A stretch of 55,589 nucleotides of DNA from positions 1 through 55,589 of IMG/VR virus record IMGVR_UViG_3300030107_006898. One strand, written 5' to 3'. The notes under the pieces were generated by a model. It had not been told where the DNA came from. It was given only the letters and a program-made list of their open reading frames with translations, and did no database searches. Made by a program: the position numbers and the translations under genes. Positions 15,157 through 22,976 of the stretch are shown one piece after another. How positions within the stretch are numbered: position 1 is the stretch's first letter; every line of letters starts with the position of its first letter. Source of the stretch: a virus.

Positions 15157-17964
15157 CTATGAAGTCAGTTTTCTTATATTGTTAACATAAATTTTTCTGA
15201 AGCCTTTTTTGATCTGACCTTTGACAAGAAACCAATCCCCCTCACGAGATTGCTCGACAATCGGCTTCCCCATTTTGTTATATTTAAACCTGTCAATCGT
15301 GCATATTATCGGAGCTGTGTCATCTTCAAATGTCAAGTTCAGCCACAGGTTGTTGTTATCAACTCTTCGGCCACCACGCTTGGCTAAGTTCACAACCTCA
15401 TTCATGTCACGCAGGTTTTTCTCTATCAGCTTGCCGAAGAAGACAAATGTTCCAGGGCTGTCGCCATCTAGATCAACGATGTCAGTAATGTCGGAAACGA
15501 TGTTGTGGGCTTTCGGATTTTCTTTTATGTGTCCCCATCGGCGCTCGCACTCAAATATATCATCATATGGTGTTGACCCATTGTCGAGCAACTTCTCTTG
15601 ACGAGGTGTCAAAGGCTCTCCCATCTTCCTACGACGGATGATGTCCTCTGACATTTTTGGACCGATGCCTTTTATTCCAATAAGACCGCCAATCAATTCA
15701 CTATCTTGAACCGACCAGTTTTCGAGCGATCTGAATTTGTCGAATGGTTTGTATGACATTCCCTCTTTGACCACTTCCCGGAGAAGTTTAACGCCTTGCG
15801 AATCGTCTTTGACATTTCTGAGACAAGCTGCAGCAAACTCCAGAGGAAACTGATACTTAAGAACACAACACCAATAAGACAGCATGCCATAACTGACAGC
15901 ATGACTTCTATTAAACGCCCAACTCCCCATTGTATTGATGTGATCCCAAATGTACCTCGCTTCGCTTTCTTCGATTCCATTCTCTTCTGCTCCGATTTTA
16001 AATTTCTCAAAATACTTATCAAAGAATTCTTGACCTAAAGATTTGCTCATTGCTTTGCGCAACTGAGAAACATCTTCCCAAGACAACTTACCGACATCCC
16101 TACCAATTTGCATCACTTGCTCTTGATAAACAACAACACCATTCGTAACCTCTGTTATGTCTTTTGTTAGTGGGTGGAGATATTCTGTTTTCTCAGCGCC
16201 AGTGTGTCTCTTTATGTATTCTGTTGTCCCTCCAGAGTTAAGCGGTCCAGGACGCGCCAGTGCAGTTATAGCAGCAATGTCTTCGAAATCATGAACTTTC
16301 ATCTGACGAGTAACAGATTGGAGTGCATAACCTTCGAACTGAAATATCCCGGCATATTTCTCGTCATTTAAGATTGCGAATGCATCTTTGTCGTCTAGTG
16401 GGTAATCTATCAATTTTTCTCTTTGCCAACCAACCTGATCAAGTATGTCTTGGAGGATGCTGAGGGTCCTCAAACCCAATGCATCTATCTTCAGCAGGTT
16501 CAAATCTTCAGCATCATACTTGTCTATCTGCGCAGACCCTCCATAGCTGCTCACCGAGCAATAGTTGTGGACTGGCTCTTCTGTGACCAATATTCCTGCT
16601 GCATGAACACCGCTATGCCGAGCGTGATATTCCATGTCAGCGGCAATTTTCATTTGAGGATATTTTTTGAGAATATCCCTGCCGACATCCAACTCGTTGA
16701 ATGTATCCAATATACAGAAGGCTGCTCTTGAGTCTCCTCCGCTCCGCTCGATGATTGCACCTTTGAGATCGTTGACCTCCCACATCGGAATGCCAAGCTC
16801 TTTTGACACTTCAGTTATTGTGCTCTTGGCTTTGTAACGAGAAACTGTTCCGAGGTGGGCAACTTTTTCCGAACCATACTTATTGCGGAGATATTCAAAA
16901 ACCATCTCTCTGCGGTCGTCCTGAAAATCAATATCAATGTCTGGCAGGTCTGCTCTTGTTACGTCGATGAACCTTTCAAAAAGCAAATCGTGCTTAATTG
17001 GATCCACATTTGTTATGCCCAATAGGTAACAAACTAAAGAGCCAGCCGCCGAACCTCTCGCTGGACCAACAAGCATGTGCTTGCGAGCATAATTTACCAT
17101 GTCAGCAATCACAAAGAAATAGTCCTCGAACTCTTTCTCTGCGATCATTCCAACCTCTCTTTTCAATCGGTCGGAATAGTCTTTTGAACTTAAATCAATT
17201 CCTAAATTTTTAGCACCAGCAACACACATGCTTTCAAGTGTCAAATTTGTTTTGTAGCGCACCATCTGAGCTTGTGGTAGGCTTGCATTGCACTGCTCCG
17301 CAACGCCATAGGTGTTGGCAATTGCTTCTTCTGGAAGCCATTTTATTACAGACCTAAGTTCCCACTCATTAAGAATGTGCATGGGTTTGGTCCTAGATTG
17401 CCGATTGCGCCCAGTCAACACTTCGTAAACTTTTTTGTCCTCAATCCTAGGATAAAAATTGTCGCTCACAGCAATTGGCTTGAAGCCCTTGTCAATTGAC
17501 TCGAGACACTTCTTCGTGCTCATTGGGCCAATCTCAATATAGAGATTTTCTTTGTGGGTTGCTGGGAGCATCCCCCAGTTGGGATTTGTCCCTGACAGGA
17601 TTACTACATTTTCTGATATATCAAAAAGGTCGGAATAATCGAGGCGAGGGATGTAATAAAAATTGTCTGTTGACCGAGTTACTAACTCATATATCTCTTT
17701 CAGCCCTTGGTTGTTTTTGGCGATGAATGACATATAATTTGCTGGTTGCTTCTCTCTTGATCTGGCATCATCAACAAATGCGATCTCCACACCATATATA
17801 GGCTTCTTGCCTGCCTCTTTACAGCTGCGTTGGAAAGCAGCATGCCCCCACGTACCTGTGTCGCATATGCCCAAGCAATCACCCTCTACTGCATCTATGA
17901 CTTTGCTCAATGGGCCATAGGCTGTCCGAAATGAATATTCTGTGCGGAGCTTCAAATTAAACAT
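15157..17964 (-). CDS. dnaE: Family C DNA polymerase III alpha subunit (DnaE-type)
   Basis: 935 aa, shorter than cellular DnaE (about 1160). The palm is intact: GPARGSAAGS (300-309), PDIDID with Asp342/Asp344, and KIDALGLRTL with the third Asp494. The FNRSHAVSYG finger motif is also present. The N-terminal PHP domain begins LKLRTEYSF where active PHP domains have HxH, so its metal site looks lost. The C-terminus holds an OB-like domain (VFFGKLIEKN...KGQIKKG). It overlaps the DnaQ-type exonuclease by 8 bp, which presumably supplies proofreading. This would be the replicative polymerase, an unusual choice for a podovirus-like phage. Confidence 0.93.
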   Translation of the reverse strand: MFNLKLRTEYSFRTAYGPLSKVIDAVEGDCLGICDTGTWGHAAFQRSCKEAGKKPIYGVEIAFVDDARSREKQPANYMSFIAKNNQGLKEIYELVTRSTDNFYYIPRLDYSDLFDISENVVILSGTNPNWGMLPATHKENLYIEIGPMSTKKCLESIDKGFKPIAVSDNFYPRIEDKKVYEVLTGRNRQSRTKPMHILNEWELRSVIKWLPEEAIANTYGVAEQCNASLPQAQMVRYKTNLTLESMCVAGAKNLGIDLSSKDYSDRLKREVGMIAEKEFEDYFFVIADMVNYARKHMLVGPARGSAAGSLVCYLLGITNVDPIKHDLLFERFIDVTRADLPDIDIDFQDDRREMVFEYLRNKYGSEKVAHLGTVSRYKAKSTITEVSKELGIPMWEVNDLKGAIIERSGGDSRAAFCILDTFNELDVGRDILKKYPQMKIAADMEYHARHSGVHAAGILVTEEPVHNYCSVSSYGGSAQIDKYDAEDLNLLKIDALGLRTLSILQDILDQVGWQREKLIDYPLDDKDAFAILNDEKYAGIFQFEGYALQSVTRQMKVHDFEDIAAITALARPGPLNSGGTTEYIKRHTGAEKTEYLHPLTKDITEVTNGVVVYQEQVMQIGRDVGKLSWEDVSQLRKAMSKSLGQEFFDKYFEKFKIGAEENGIEESEARYIWDHINTMGSWAFNRSHAVSYGMLSYWCCVLKYQFPLEFAAACLRNVKDDSQGVKLLREVVKEGMSYKPFDKFRSLENWSVQDSELIGGLIGIKGIGPKMSEDIIRRRKMGEPLTPRQEKLLDNGSTPYDDIFECERRWGHIKENPKAHNIVSDITDIVDLDGDSPGTFVFFGKLIEKNLRDMNEVVNLAKRGGRRVDNNNLWLNLTFEDDTAPIICTIDRFKYNKMGKPIVEQSREGDWFLVKGQIKKGFRKIYVNNIRKLTS

Positions 17965-18496
17965 ACAAATGCCTCTCTTTCACATACCACCGAATAATTT
18001 CAATTAAGGCTCTGACATCAGCTATCGCTCGGTGGGCACCTTTGTGCTCTTCCCCAGTAACTTCGAAGTATATGTCTCCGAGTTTTCTCTTTTTGTTCCA
18101 CACAGTCTCACCAACTTCAACTGTGCAAGTGTGCTCAGGTGGCCAAGGGAAGCTCGTCACTCTCCCCAACCGCTCAAGCTCAAACGTCAATATCGTTTTG
18201 TCGAATGGTAGGTTATGAGCAACAAGGTTCCTCTCACCAAGAAAAAACTCGCAAACCTCATCGACCCTCGCAACAAATGGCTTCTGGTCTTTCAGATCAT
18301 CATCCGTTATGCCAGTGATCTTTGTTATCTGAGGCTCAAGAGGTATCCCAGGATTGCACATGAATTCAAGAGTTCCGATCTCATTGAGCTCTTCGTCCAA
18401 CTTCACTGCGCCAAACTCTGTTATCCGAGGTTGGAGGTCAAGGTCTGCACCTTCGGCTTTTGGGAGACCTGTCGTCTCAAGATCAAACACTATCAT
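17957..18496 (-). CDS. DnaQ-type DEDDh 3'-5' exonuclease
   Basis: 179 aa. All DEDDh motifs are present: Exo I FDLETTG (Asp5, Glu7), Exo II HNLPFDKT (Asp99), Exo III HRAIADVRAL (His155, Asp160). Acts on 3' ends of DNA. Translational coupling to the family C polymerase (8-bp overlap) strongly suggests it is the proofreading subunit, like bacterial DnaQ. Its own start lies inside the end of the upstream VOC gene. Confidence 0.93.
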   Translation of the reverse strand: MIVFDLETTGLPKAEGADLDLQPRITEFGAVKLDEELNEIGTLEFMCNPGIPLEPQITKITGITDDDLKDQKPFVARVDEVCEFFLGERNLVAHNLPFDKTILTFELERLGRVTSFPWPPEHTCTVEVGETVWNKKRKLGDIYFEVTGEEHKGAHRAIADVRALIEIIRWYVKERHLYV

Positions 18497-18977
18497 GATT
18501 TATCCTTACTATGAATTTGACATCAACACCGAGTATTTCTTTTGTGTCAAATATGACATAATTGTATGTCCGCTTCCCAGCGATGACTGGATTGGTGTGA
18601 GACTCTGTCACAACCTCCTGAGCAACAGAAATGTTCCTCTTCTTGAAAAAATCACGCCACTCTAATAATTCATCAGCAGTGCAGTGCATCCCAAGATGGC
18701 TAACAGAGTTGACTTTTCTAGGCCAATCATTTTTTGCTTCTCTGCTATCCATCCAGTTCTTGCCAGTGGTGTAGTTCAGAACTTCAAATTCATTGCCATC
18801 TATCAAGTCATAGTTGAAAGACAGATCTGCTTCATTGCGGCCAATGGATCCAAAAACTTTTCCCTCTGCCACAACATGATCTTCTGCCCATTCTCCAGCT
18901 CCCATTTCTTCTAGAAGCCTTTTTGCTTTTTCTGGGTAACGTGGGCAAATTGCAATTTGTTCAATTTTGAATTTCAT
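18483..18977 (-). CDS. VOC-superfamily (glyoxalase-fold-like) protein
   Basis: 164 aa from the ATG with GGAG eight bases upstream; the longer frame lacks a ribosome site. Pattern: MKFKIEQIAICPRYPEKAKRLLEEMG at the N-terminus, a paired half with VSHLGMHCTADELLEWRDFFKKRNISVAQEV, and a final ILGVDVKFIVR strand, giving beta-alpha-beta-beta-beta modules typical of vicinal oxygen chelate proteins. Metal ligands cannot be assigned with certainty. Substrate unknown. Sits between the SDR and the polymerase operon with overlaps on both sides. Confidence 0.55.
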   Translation of the reverse strand: MKFKIEQIAICPRYPEKAKRLLEEMGAGEWAEDHVVAEGKVFGSIGRNEADLSFNYDLIDGNEFEVLNYTTGKNWMDSREAKNDWPRKVNSVSHLGMHCTADELLEWRDFFKKRNISVAQEVVTESHTNPVIAGKRTYNYVIFDTKEILGVDVKFIVRINHDSV

Positions 18978-18979
18978 AA

Positions 18980-19654
18980 TTAAGCTCCATATGGCAGGAT
19001 ACAACCTGTCAAAAATTTGTGGTGAGTTTTATCTTGAAGAAGATATGCTATAAATCCAGCAAGCAATTCTGGTGGCGTCTCTTCTCCAGTCAACAGTCCA
19101 TTAAGCTGATACTCTTGAGCAAACTCTTTTGTCCACCCGCGTGTGGCAACAACCTGATCATCAATTGAGTCACTCATCCCTGTGCCAGACATTTTATTGG
19201 GTGCCACACCAAAAACCGTTATGCCATGCTTCTTCGTGAGTTCACGAGCTAGCTGCAAAGTCATTATGTGCGCTGCACCTTTTGATGCATTGTAGGCCAG
19301 AGAGCATGTCATAGGCATGTGGGCTGCATTGCTGACGATGTTAACAATCGTCCCTTTGCTTTTTATAAGCATAGGCAAACAAGCTTGAGACATCATGTAA
19401 ATGCCTTTGGCATTTGTATCCATGACCATGTCCCACTCACCCTCAACGAATTTTTCGAGCCAATTAATTATGTTGACACCTGCATTGTTTATCAGGATGT
19501 CAAGCTCCTCTGGCAAGTCAGACAAGTCTGGGCGGCGAACATCATCACCATTGCCAATATCATAGCCAACAACATTGTGACCTTGATTCGTAAGCTCCTC
19601 AGAAAGAGCCAAGCCAAGACCCTTGCCACTTCCTGTTATAAGAATATTACTCAT
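18980..19654 (-). CDS. Short-chain dehydrogenase/reductase (SDR)
   Basis: 224 aa with complete SDR signatures: TGSGKGLG (residues 7-14, NAD(P) binding), NNAG (56-59), catalytic Ser108, and YNASK with Tyr121 and Lys125. It should oxidise or reduce a hydroxyl/keto group using a nicotinamide cofactor; the substrate cannot be read from sequence. Starts in an ATGA overlap with the DUF6378-like gene. It resembles a host-derived auxiliary metabolic gene fully embedded in the phage early operon. Confidence 0.9.
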   Translation of the reverse strand: MSNILITGSGKGLGLALSEELTNQGHNVVGYDIGNGDDVRRPDLSDLPEELDILINNAGVNIINWLEKFVEGEWDMVMDTNAKGIYMMSQACLPMLIKSKGTIVNIVSNAAHMPMTCSLAYNASKGAAHIMTLQLARELTKKHGITVFGVAPNKMSGTGMSDSIDDQVVATRGWTKEFAQEYQLNGLLTGEETPPELLAGFIAYLLQDKTHHKFLTGCILPYGA

Positions 19655-19950
19655 TTGTCGTTTTCCTTTCTTTCTTCAGGCATCAAAGATTCAACCATAG
19701 CAGCATAAACAGCAGCATCGTGGATGCTATCTTTGTGTGATAAATTGGTGTTGGCAAACCTCGTCAACTTAACAACCATCAATTCGAATAGGTGCCATTT
19801 GTTGAATTGGTCTTTGCTGGAAAGCTCGATGCCATCAGGGAACAAAGCCATCATAACTTCGCCAACAGACTTATAATTGTCGCCATAAATTTTATTGCGC
19901 TCTCTAAATGTCTCAGCCATTGACAGCAATATTTTATCAGCACTCGGCAT
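19651..19950 (-). CDS. DUF6378-like phage protein
   Basis: 99 aa from an ATG preceded by AGGGGAAG; the longer frame runs into the upstream gene. The pattern ADKILLSMAETFRERNKIYG...MALFPDG...FNKWHLFELMVVKLTRFA...DSIHDAAVYAAMVESL is a conserved phage domain of unknown function. All-helical, with D/E/H/K positions reminiscent of MazG-like nucleotide hydrolases, though I cannot confirm this. The family name is from memory. Confidence 0.65.
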   Translation of the reverse strand: MPSADKILLSMAETFRERNKIYGDNYKSVGEVMMALFPDGIELSSKDQFNKWHLFELMVVKLTRFANTNLSHKDSIHDAAVYAAMVESLMPEERKENDK

Positions 19951-20188
19951 TATTCTTCCCCTCTGCATAGCCATCTGCTTTGCCCTCTTCGTAGGCTTCC
20001 GCTCGGCTCTTCTCAAGCTCAATCACATCTGTGTGTAAACTAGAGGTCTCCGAGCTGAGTTGTTCATATTCATCAGCTTGGCGCACATAATCTTCCAGTG
20101 CCATTCTCAAGCTAGAATTTATATCGAGAACTCTTGCAACTTTTTGGCCATCAATCTCGATATCATTACCAATCAGTCTTATACTCAT
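19937..20188 (-). CDS. Small coiled-coil protein, unknown
   Basis: 83 aa from the ATG with AAGGAG upstream. The N-terminal 20 residues form a beta-hairpin-like 'IRLIGNDIEIDGQKVARVLD', and the remainder is a long acidic coiled coil ending EGKADGYAEGKN. The ATG overlaps the HAD gene stop (TGATG). Common in phage early operons; no known function. Confidence 0.65.
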   Translation of the reverse strand: MSIRLIGNDIEIDGQKVARVLDINSSLRMALEDYVRQADEYEQLSSETSSLHTDVIELEKSRAEAYEEGKADGYAEGKNNAEC

Positions 20189-20622
20189 CAAAAGTCTCCT
20201 TCTTGGACTTGTAAGCATCTGAGGCCAGATTTCCTCCACATGTCAACAACAGACTTCCGGTCATCAAGAACAAACCAAACGTCTGAAATTTTTATGAAGT
20301 TGTCCAATATGTCTTTCTTGACAACATAGTCAGGACGCTTATCTCCAGCCACCCTCATGAAAAGATCATCATAATATATGTCATTTAGATGTAGCCAATC
20401 TTTTGTCTGCATCAAATAACGATTATCTCTCCCTGTAACAAGAAAAATTTTAACTTCATCCGATCTTAGTTGCCTGAGGATATTTGCAATATCCTCGTTG
20501 ACAGAATCATCAATGCAACGAGAGTTAAATTCGTCCCACTCTTTTCGCTCCGCATATTCTAGACGATGATCACAATTGCAGAGCGTCCCATCAAGGTCAC
20601 ATATTATTATTTTCTCTTCCAT
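20188..20622 (-). CDS. HAD-superfamily phosphatase (polynucleotide kinase 3'-phosphatase-like)
   Basis: 144 aa. HAD motif I CDLDGTLCN (Asp9 nucleophile, Asp11), motif II FLVTGR, a Lys in the VKK region and motif IV VLDDRKSVVDMW. Arrangement and size match the phosphatase half of phage polynucleotide kinase/phosphatases (T4 PseT-like) and related nucleotidases. No kinase domain is attached. Could remove 3' phosphates or dephosphorylate nucleotides; proximity to ThyX favours nucleotide metabolism. Confidence 0.75.
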   Translation of the reverse strand: MEEKIIICDLDGTLCNCDHRLEYAERKEWDEFNSRCIDDSVNEDIANILRQLRSDEVKIFLVTGRDNRYLMQTKDWLHLNDIYYDDLFMRVAGDKRPDYVVKKDILDNFIKISDVWFVLDDRKSVVDMWRKSGLRCLQVQEGDF

Positions 20623-20638
20623 CTTTTCCTCTCTGGTA

Positions 20639-21283
20639 TTAGGGATTAAGAGCTTTGCCCATGGATGGTGCTGCCCATTCAGTTGGCGTCAAGAATGGCA
20701 ATGCCCAAGGATGGACTTTGACGACCTCTGCTATCATGGCTTTAAAAACTTCTTGATGCTCTCCTTGAGCTCTTGGGCTAAGTCTTGACTTGGCAGTTTC
20801 ATGCAGGTTCCTCAAATCAAATTTAGCCACAATGTTGGTGTGGATGTTTGTTGGAAGAACGCCACGCGCATCTTCTGCAGGGACAAGCTCTTTTAGATCT
20901 TGATATGCTTTGTTTATGAGAACCATCGTCTCATCATAGATTGCCTTGGCAATGTCATTCTCTTGTATGCGCATTGGAGTTGTGTAACCAAAGCCCTCCA
21001 TGTCTACTGTGCGTTGAGACTGTTGTGCATAACTCCCCATCCTGTTCCTAACAAATTGGTGGGTGAATGCTCTGCTGACATCCCGGATCTCGAATGTGTA
21101 ATCAACGAACTCCCAACTAGATTTTATTGTTTGAAGCATGTAGTCTAGTTCTTCTTGCTTCTTTTCATCTGACCAGTCTTTGATCATTTCATATGCATCA
21201 GGAACATTCATCAAGCGAGTGTTCTTGGTGAACAGAAGAAGGTTCTTCGCATCTTGGGTATAATTAACGAGTTTAACTTGCAT
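20639..21283 (-). CDS. thyX: Flavin-dependent thymidylate synthase ThyX
   Basis: 214 aa from an ATG with AAGGAG eight bases upstream; the 242-aa frame has no ribosome site and overlaps another gene. The ThyX signature RxRxxSxxxxSxR appears as RNRMGSYAQQSQR. Downstream are ARGVLPTNIHT and DLRNLHETAKSRLSPRAQGE, the FAD/dUMP-binding helices. The enzyme methylates dUMP to dTMP using methylenetetrahydrofolate, FADH2 and NADPH. The first signature position is VRNR rather than the usual RHR, a divergent form. Confidence 0.9.
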   Translation of the reverse strand: MQVKLVNYTQDAKNLLLFTKNTRLMNVPDAYEMIKDWSDEKKQEELDYMLQTIKSSWEFVDYTFEIRDVSRAFTHQFVRNRMGSYAQQSQRTVDMEGFGYTTPMRIQENDIAKAIYDETMVLINKAYQDLKELVPAEDARGVLPTNIHTNIVAKFDLRNLHETAKSRLSPRAQGEHQEVFKAMIAEVVKVHPWALPFLTPTEWAAPSMGKALNP

Positions 21284-21431
21284 CGATATTCTCCTTGAGT
21301 ATTTTGATTGTTGTTTCGTAGATGTTTTTCCCAACACGAGAGAAAGCATCTTGAGCTGACTCAGCATCTTGTTTTGAAAGTAAAACTACGATCGCCAGAG
21401 CCTGAATGCATATTATGGTGCTCCTGATCAT
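21273..21431 (-). CDS. Small exported peptide, unknown (52 aa)
   Basis: 52 aa. The ATG overlaps the stop of the lipoprotein gene (ATGA), and its own stop overlaps the ThyX start by 11 bp, so the spacing is that of a real coupled cistron. The N-terminus is a signal-like segment (STIICIQALAIVVLL) with a plausible cleavage after AESA, leaving a 25-residue amphipathic remainder. It carries the ThyX ribosome site inside its coding sequence. Confidence 0.6.
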   Translation of the reverse strand: MIRSTIICIQALAIVVLLSKQDAESAQDAFSRVGKNIYETTIKILKENIDAS

Positions 21432-21859
21432 GGCTTTATCTCATCAAAAATTTTCGGCTCTTCGGACATGTTGTCGAGTCGGTAAGCAAGCAAGATATAA
21501 ACTCTGAAAGAGTTCTCTTCCTCAACTACCTCTATCTCTTTCCTTTCAAAGCCTGACAAGTTGACATTGTCAATAGTCTCGACAGAAGCAATCTCTGAGA
21601 GGTTCTTGCCATTCGCACCGCGATAATATTTTGACCTGCCATTGACATTTGTCGAAAGGTGGCTGGCAAGAGTTCTCTTCGCACTCATCTCAGAGACATC
21701 TATTGCAAATTGAAGATTTTTGTCTGAGGCATAGCCAGAGGCATATACTTTTCCGCTCTCTGTTGGTGGCTCGGTGTACCAATCTGGTGCATCTGCTAAC
21801 TGGCCGCCTGATGAACACGCACTAAGCAACAATGTAAGAATTATGATTTCCTTTCTCAT
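21428..21859 (-). CDS. LPP20-family-like outer-membrane lipoprotein
   Basis: 143 aa with a lipoprotein signal: positive MRK, hydrophobic IIILTLLL, lipobox LSAC with Cys15. The mature part (APDWYTEPP...VYASGYASDKNLQFAIDVSEMSAKRTLASHL) matches the pattern of LPP20-type lipoproteins, with a W-[YF] start, a 'G.G.S.....A...A...AR..LA' helix and a final beta strand. Expected to be lipidated and placed in the outer membrane or periplasm. Phage lipoproteins (for example T5 Llp) block receptors, so superinfection exclusion is a reasonable hypothesis. Confidence 0.75.
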   Translation of the reverse strand: MRKEIIILTLLLSACSSGGQLADAPDWYTEPPTESGKVYASGYASDKNLQFAIDVSEMSAKRTLASHLSTNVNGRSKYYRGANGKNLSEIASVETIDNVNLSGFERKEIEVVEEENSFRVYILLAYRLDNMSEEPKIFDEIKP

Positions 21860-21870
21860 TTTGATCCTTT

Positions 21871-22791
21871 CTAGTTTTTGGTGTGTAGTGATAAATTGTA
21901 TGAGCTGCTTTCGCTCAAGAAATTTTCTATTACAGCAACATCTTTGACAACATCATCCAACAGAAGCTGTCGCCAAGTCGCAAACCTCCCGAGAGAATAT
22001 ATGTTGTGCTCTTTGGTTAAATAAAATATGAAATCTTTTCTGAGGCGCTCATCTATCGGCAATATCTTACCGTATTTCTGACTGCCTGTTTGTGGGTTTT
22101 CTACTGAACGAACACGTATACCAAAATCGTCACGCAGGAAATTCATTATACTAATTCCTGGATTTGAATTTGGCTTCTTGGCATACTCAGCTATGACAAC
22201 ATTGCCGATTATAGAAACTCTGTATTGATCATCAAATGGATCTGGATAATATATCGTTTGATAAACATTTATGTCTGGGTCTGAAATTATCCCGGCATGA
22301 GTCCATATCTCAGTCCTTCTGAACTCCGGTACATCTTCCCAGCCGACAATCTTCATCATAGCTGGCATCGGTATTGTGCTTATTATTGGTTCTGATTTTT
22401 GCAGATTTTCTGATGTCAGCCTCTGATTGTAATCTATCTTGCAGTTGAGAGCCATCGAGCTTATCAAATCAAGGGGAGCTATATACCTTGTTGATGGGGA
22501 CAAATCAGATATTGATCTTTGCTCAACAGCGCCAGTCACTTTTTCTGAATAGCTATTGCTGAAAAATAAATTTGGCTCTGTGTAAATTTTTCCTTCAAAC
22601 TTTATCGCCTTGTTGACGAAAACTTTCTTGAAAGGTATCCCGCAAGAGTCACCAACACTTGGTGTTCTAAATCTTAACAATGCGGAGTGATTGTTTGGCA
22701 ACTCGCTTTGAGCCTCTTTGACAACTGGCGACATTCTCCTAAGAATGTTTGCTGCCAGCAAGCCAGCCATTCCTGCTCCGTATATTATCAT
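21871..22791 (-). CDS. FAD-dependent oxidoreductase-like protein
   Basis: 306 aa from the ATG with GGAGAG upstream. N-terminal Rossmann motif IIYGAGMAGLLAANIL (GxGxxG form). The C-terminal GRFATWRQLLLDDVVKDV fits the FAD-contacting 'GR...W....DD' end seen in UDP-galactopyranose mutase/amine-oxidase-like flavoproteins. The usual substrate domain is shortened. It may use a nucleotide-sugar or other small molecule; the substrate is not readable. It follows a structured leader region. Confidence 0.7.
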   Translation of the reverse strand: MIIYGAGMAGLLAANILRRMSPVVKEAQSELPNNHSALLRFRTPSVGDSCGIPFKKVFVNKAIKFEGKIYTEPNLFFSNSYSEKVTGAVEQRSISDLSPSTRYIAPLDLISSMALNCKIDYNQRLTSENLQKSEPIISTIPMPAMMKIVGWEDVPEFRRTEIWTHAGIISDPDINVYQTIYYPDPFDDQYRVSIIGNVVIAEYAKKPNSNPGISIMNFLRDDFGIRVRSVENPQTGSQKYGKILPIDERLRKDFIFYLTKEHNIYSLGRFATWRQLLLDDVVKDVAVIENFLSESSSYNLSLHTKN

Positions 22792-22916
22792 ATTTCTCTC
22801 CAAAAAAGTGGAAGGCTCCGATGATTCTGTCGTCTTCGTTGACGGAATTCATCTATGCATGGAGCCTTCCGAGTTTTGCGTAAAGCTAGGTTACAAGGGA
22901 AACAGCCAAGAGACAT
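22788..22916 (-). CDS. Possible 42-aa cistron or leader peptide
   Basis: Reading frame of 42 codons ending in an ATGA overlap with the FAD oxidoreductase start. It contains CxxC (residues 5-8, CFPC) and is very basic (many R and K). GGAG lies 12 bases upstream of the ATG. The 10-bp inverted repeat followed by T6 lies inside it, so its translation would interfere with that hairpin, as in attenuation leaders. Coding status is uncertain. Confidence 0.45.
   Translation of the reverse strand: MSLGCFPCNLALRKTRKAPCIDEFRQRRRQNHRSLPLFWREI
22804..22870 (-). promoter_or_regulatory. Terminator/attenuator-like hairpin before FAD oxidoreductase
   Basis: Inverted repeat GGAAGGCTCC / GGAGCCTTCC (22861-22870 and 22810-22819) with a structured 41-base interior (GATGA/TCATC pairing inside). 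On the minus strand it is followed two bases later by T6, directly before the ribosome site of the oxidoreductase gene. This has the form of an intrinsic terminator located inside a leader. Confidence 0.55.
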
Positions 22917-22946
22917 CCAGCTTTTCAACTCCTGATTAAATAAATG

Positions 22947-22972
22947 ATGGGGGGACAATTGTGTCCCCCCAT
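22947..22972. terminator. Strong intrinsic hairpin
   Basis: Perfect 11-bp stem ATGGGGGGACA / TGTCCCCCCAT with a 4-base loop, four bases beyond the stop of the leftward 195-aa gene. T-rich sequence lies on both sides (TTTTG on plus, CATTTATTTAA on minus), so it could terminate in either direction. It most likely ends or attenuates the leftward transcript from the 23-30 kb region. Confidence 0.8.
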
Positions 22973-22976
22973 TTTG

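Noticed and set aside
21284-21367. N-terminal extension of ThyX to 242 aa
   Set aside because: The extension lies within the 52-aa exported peptide gene in another frame and has no ribosome site; the ATG at 21283 has AAGGAG.
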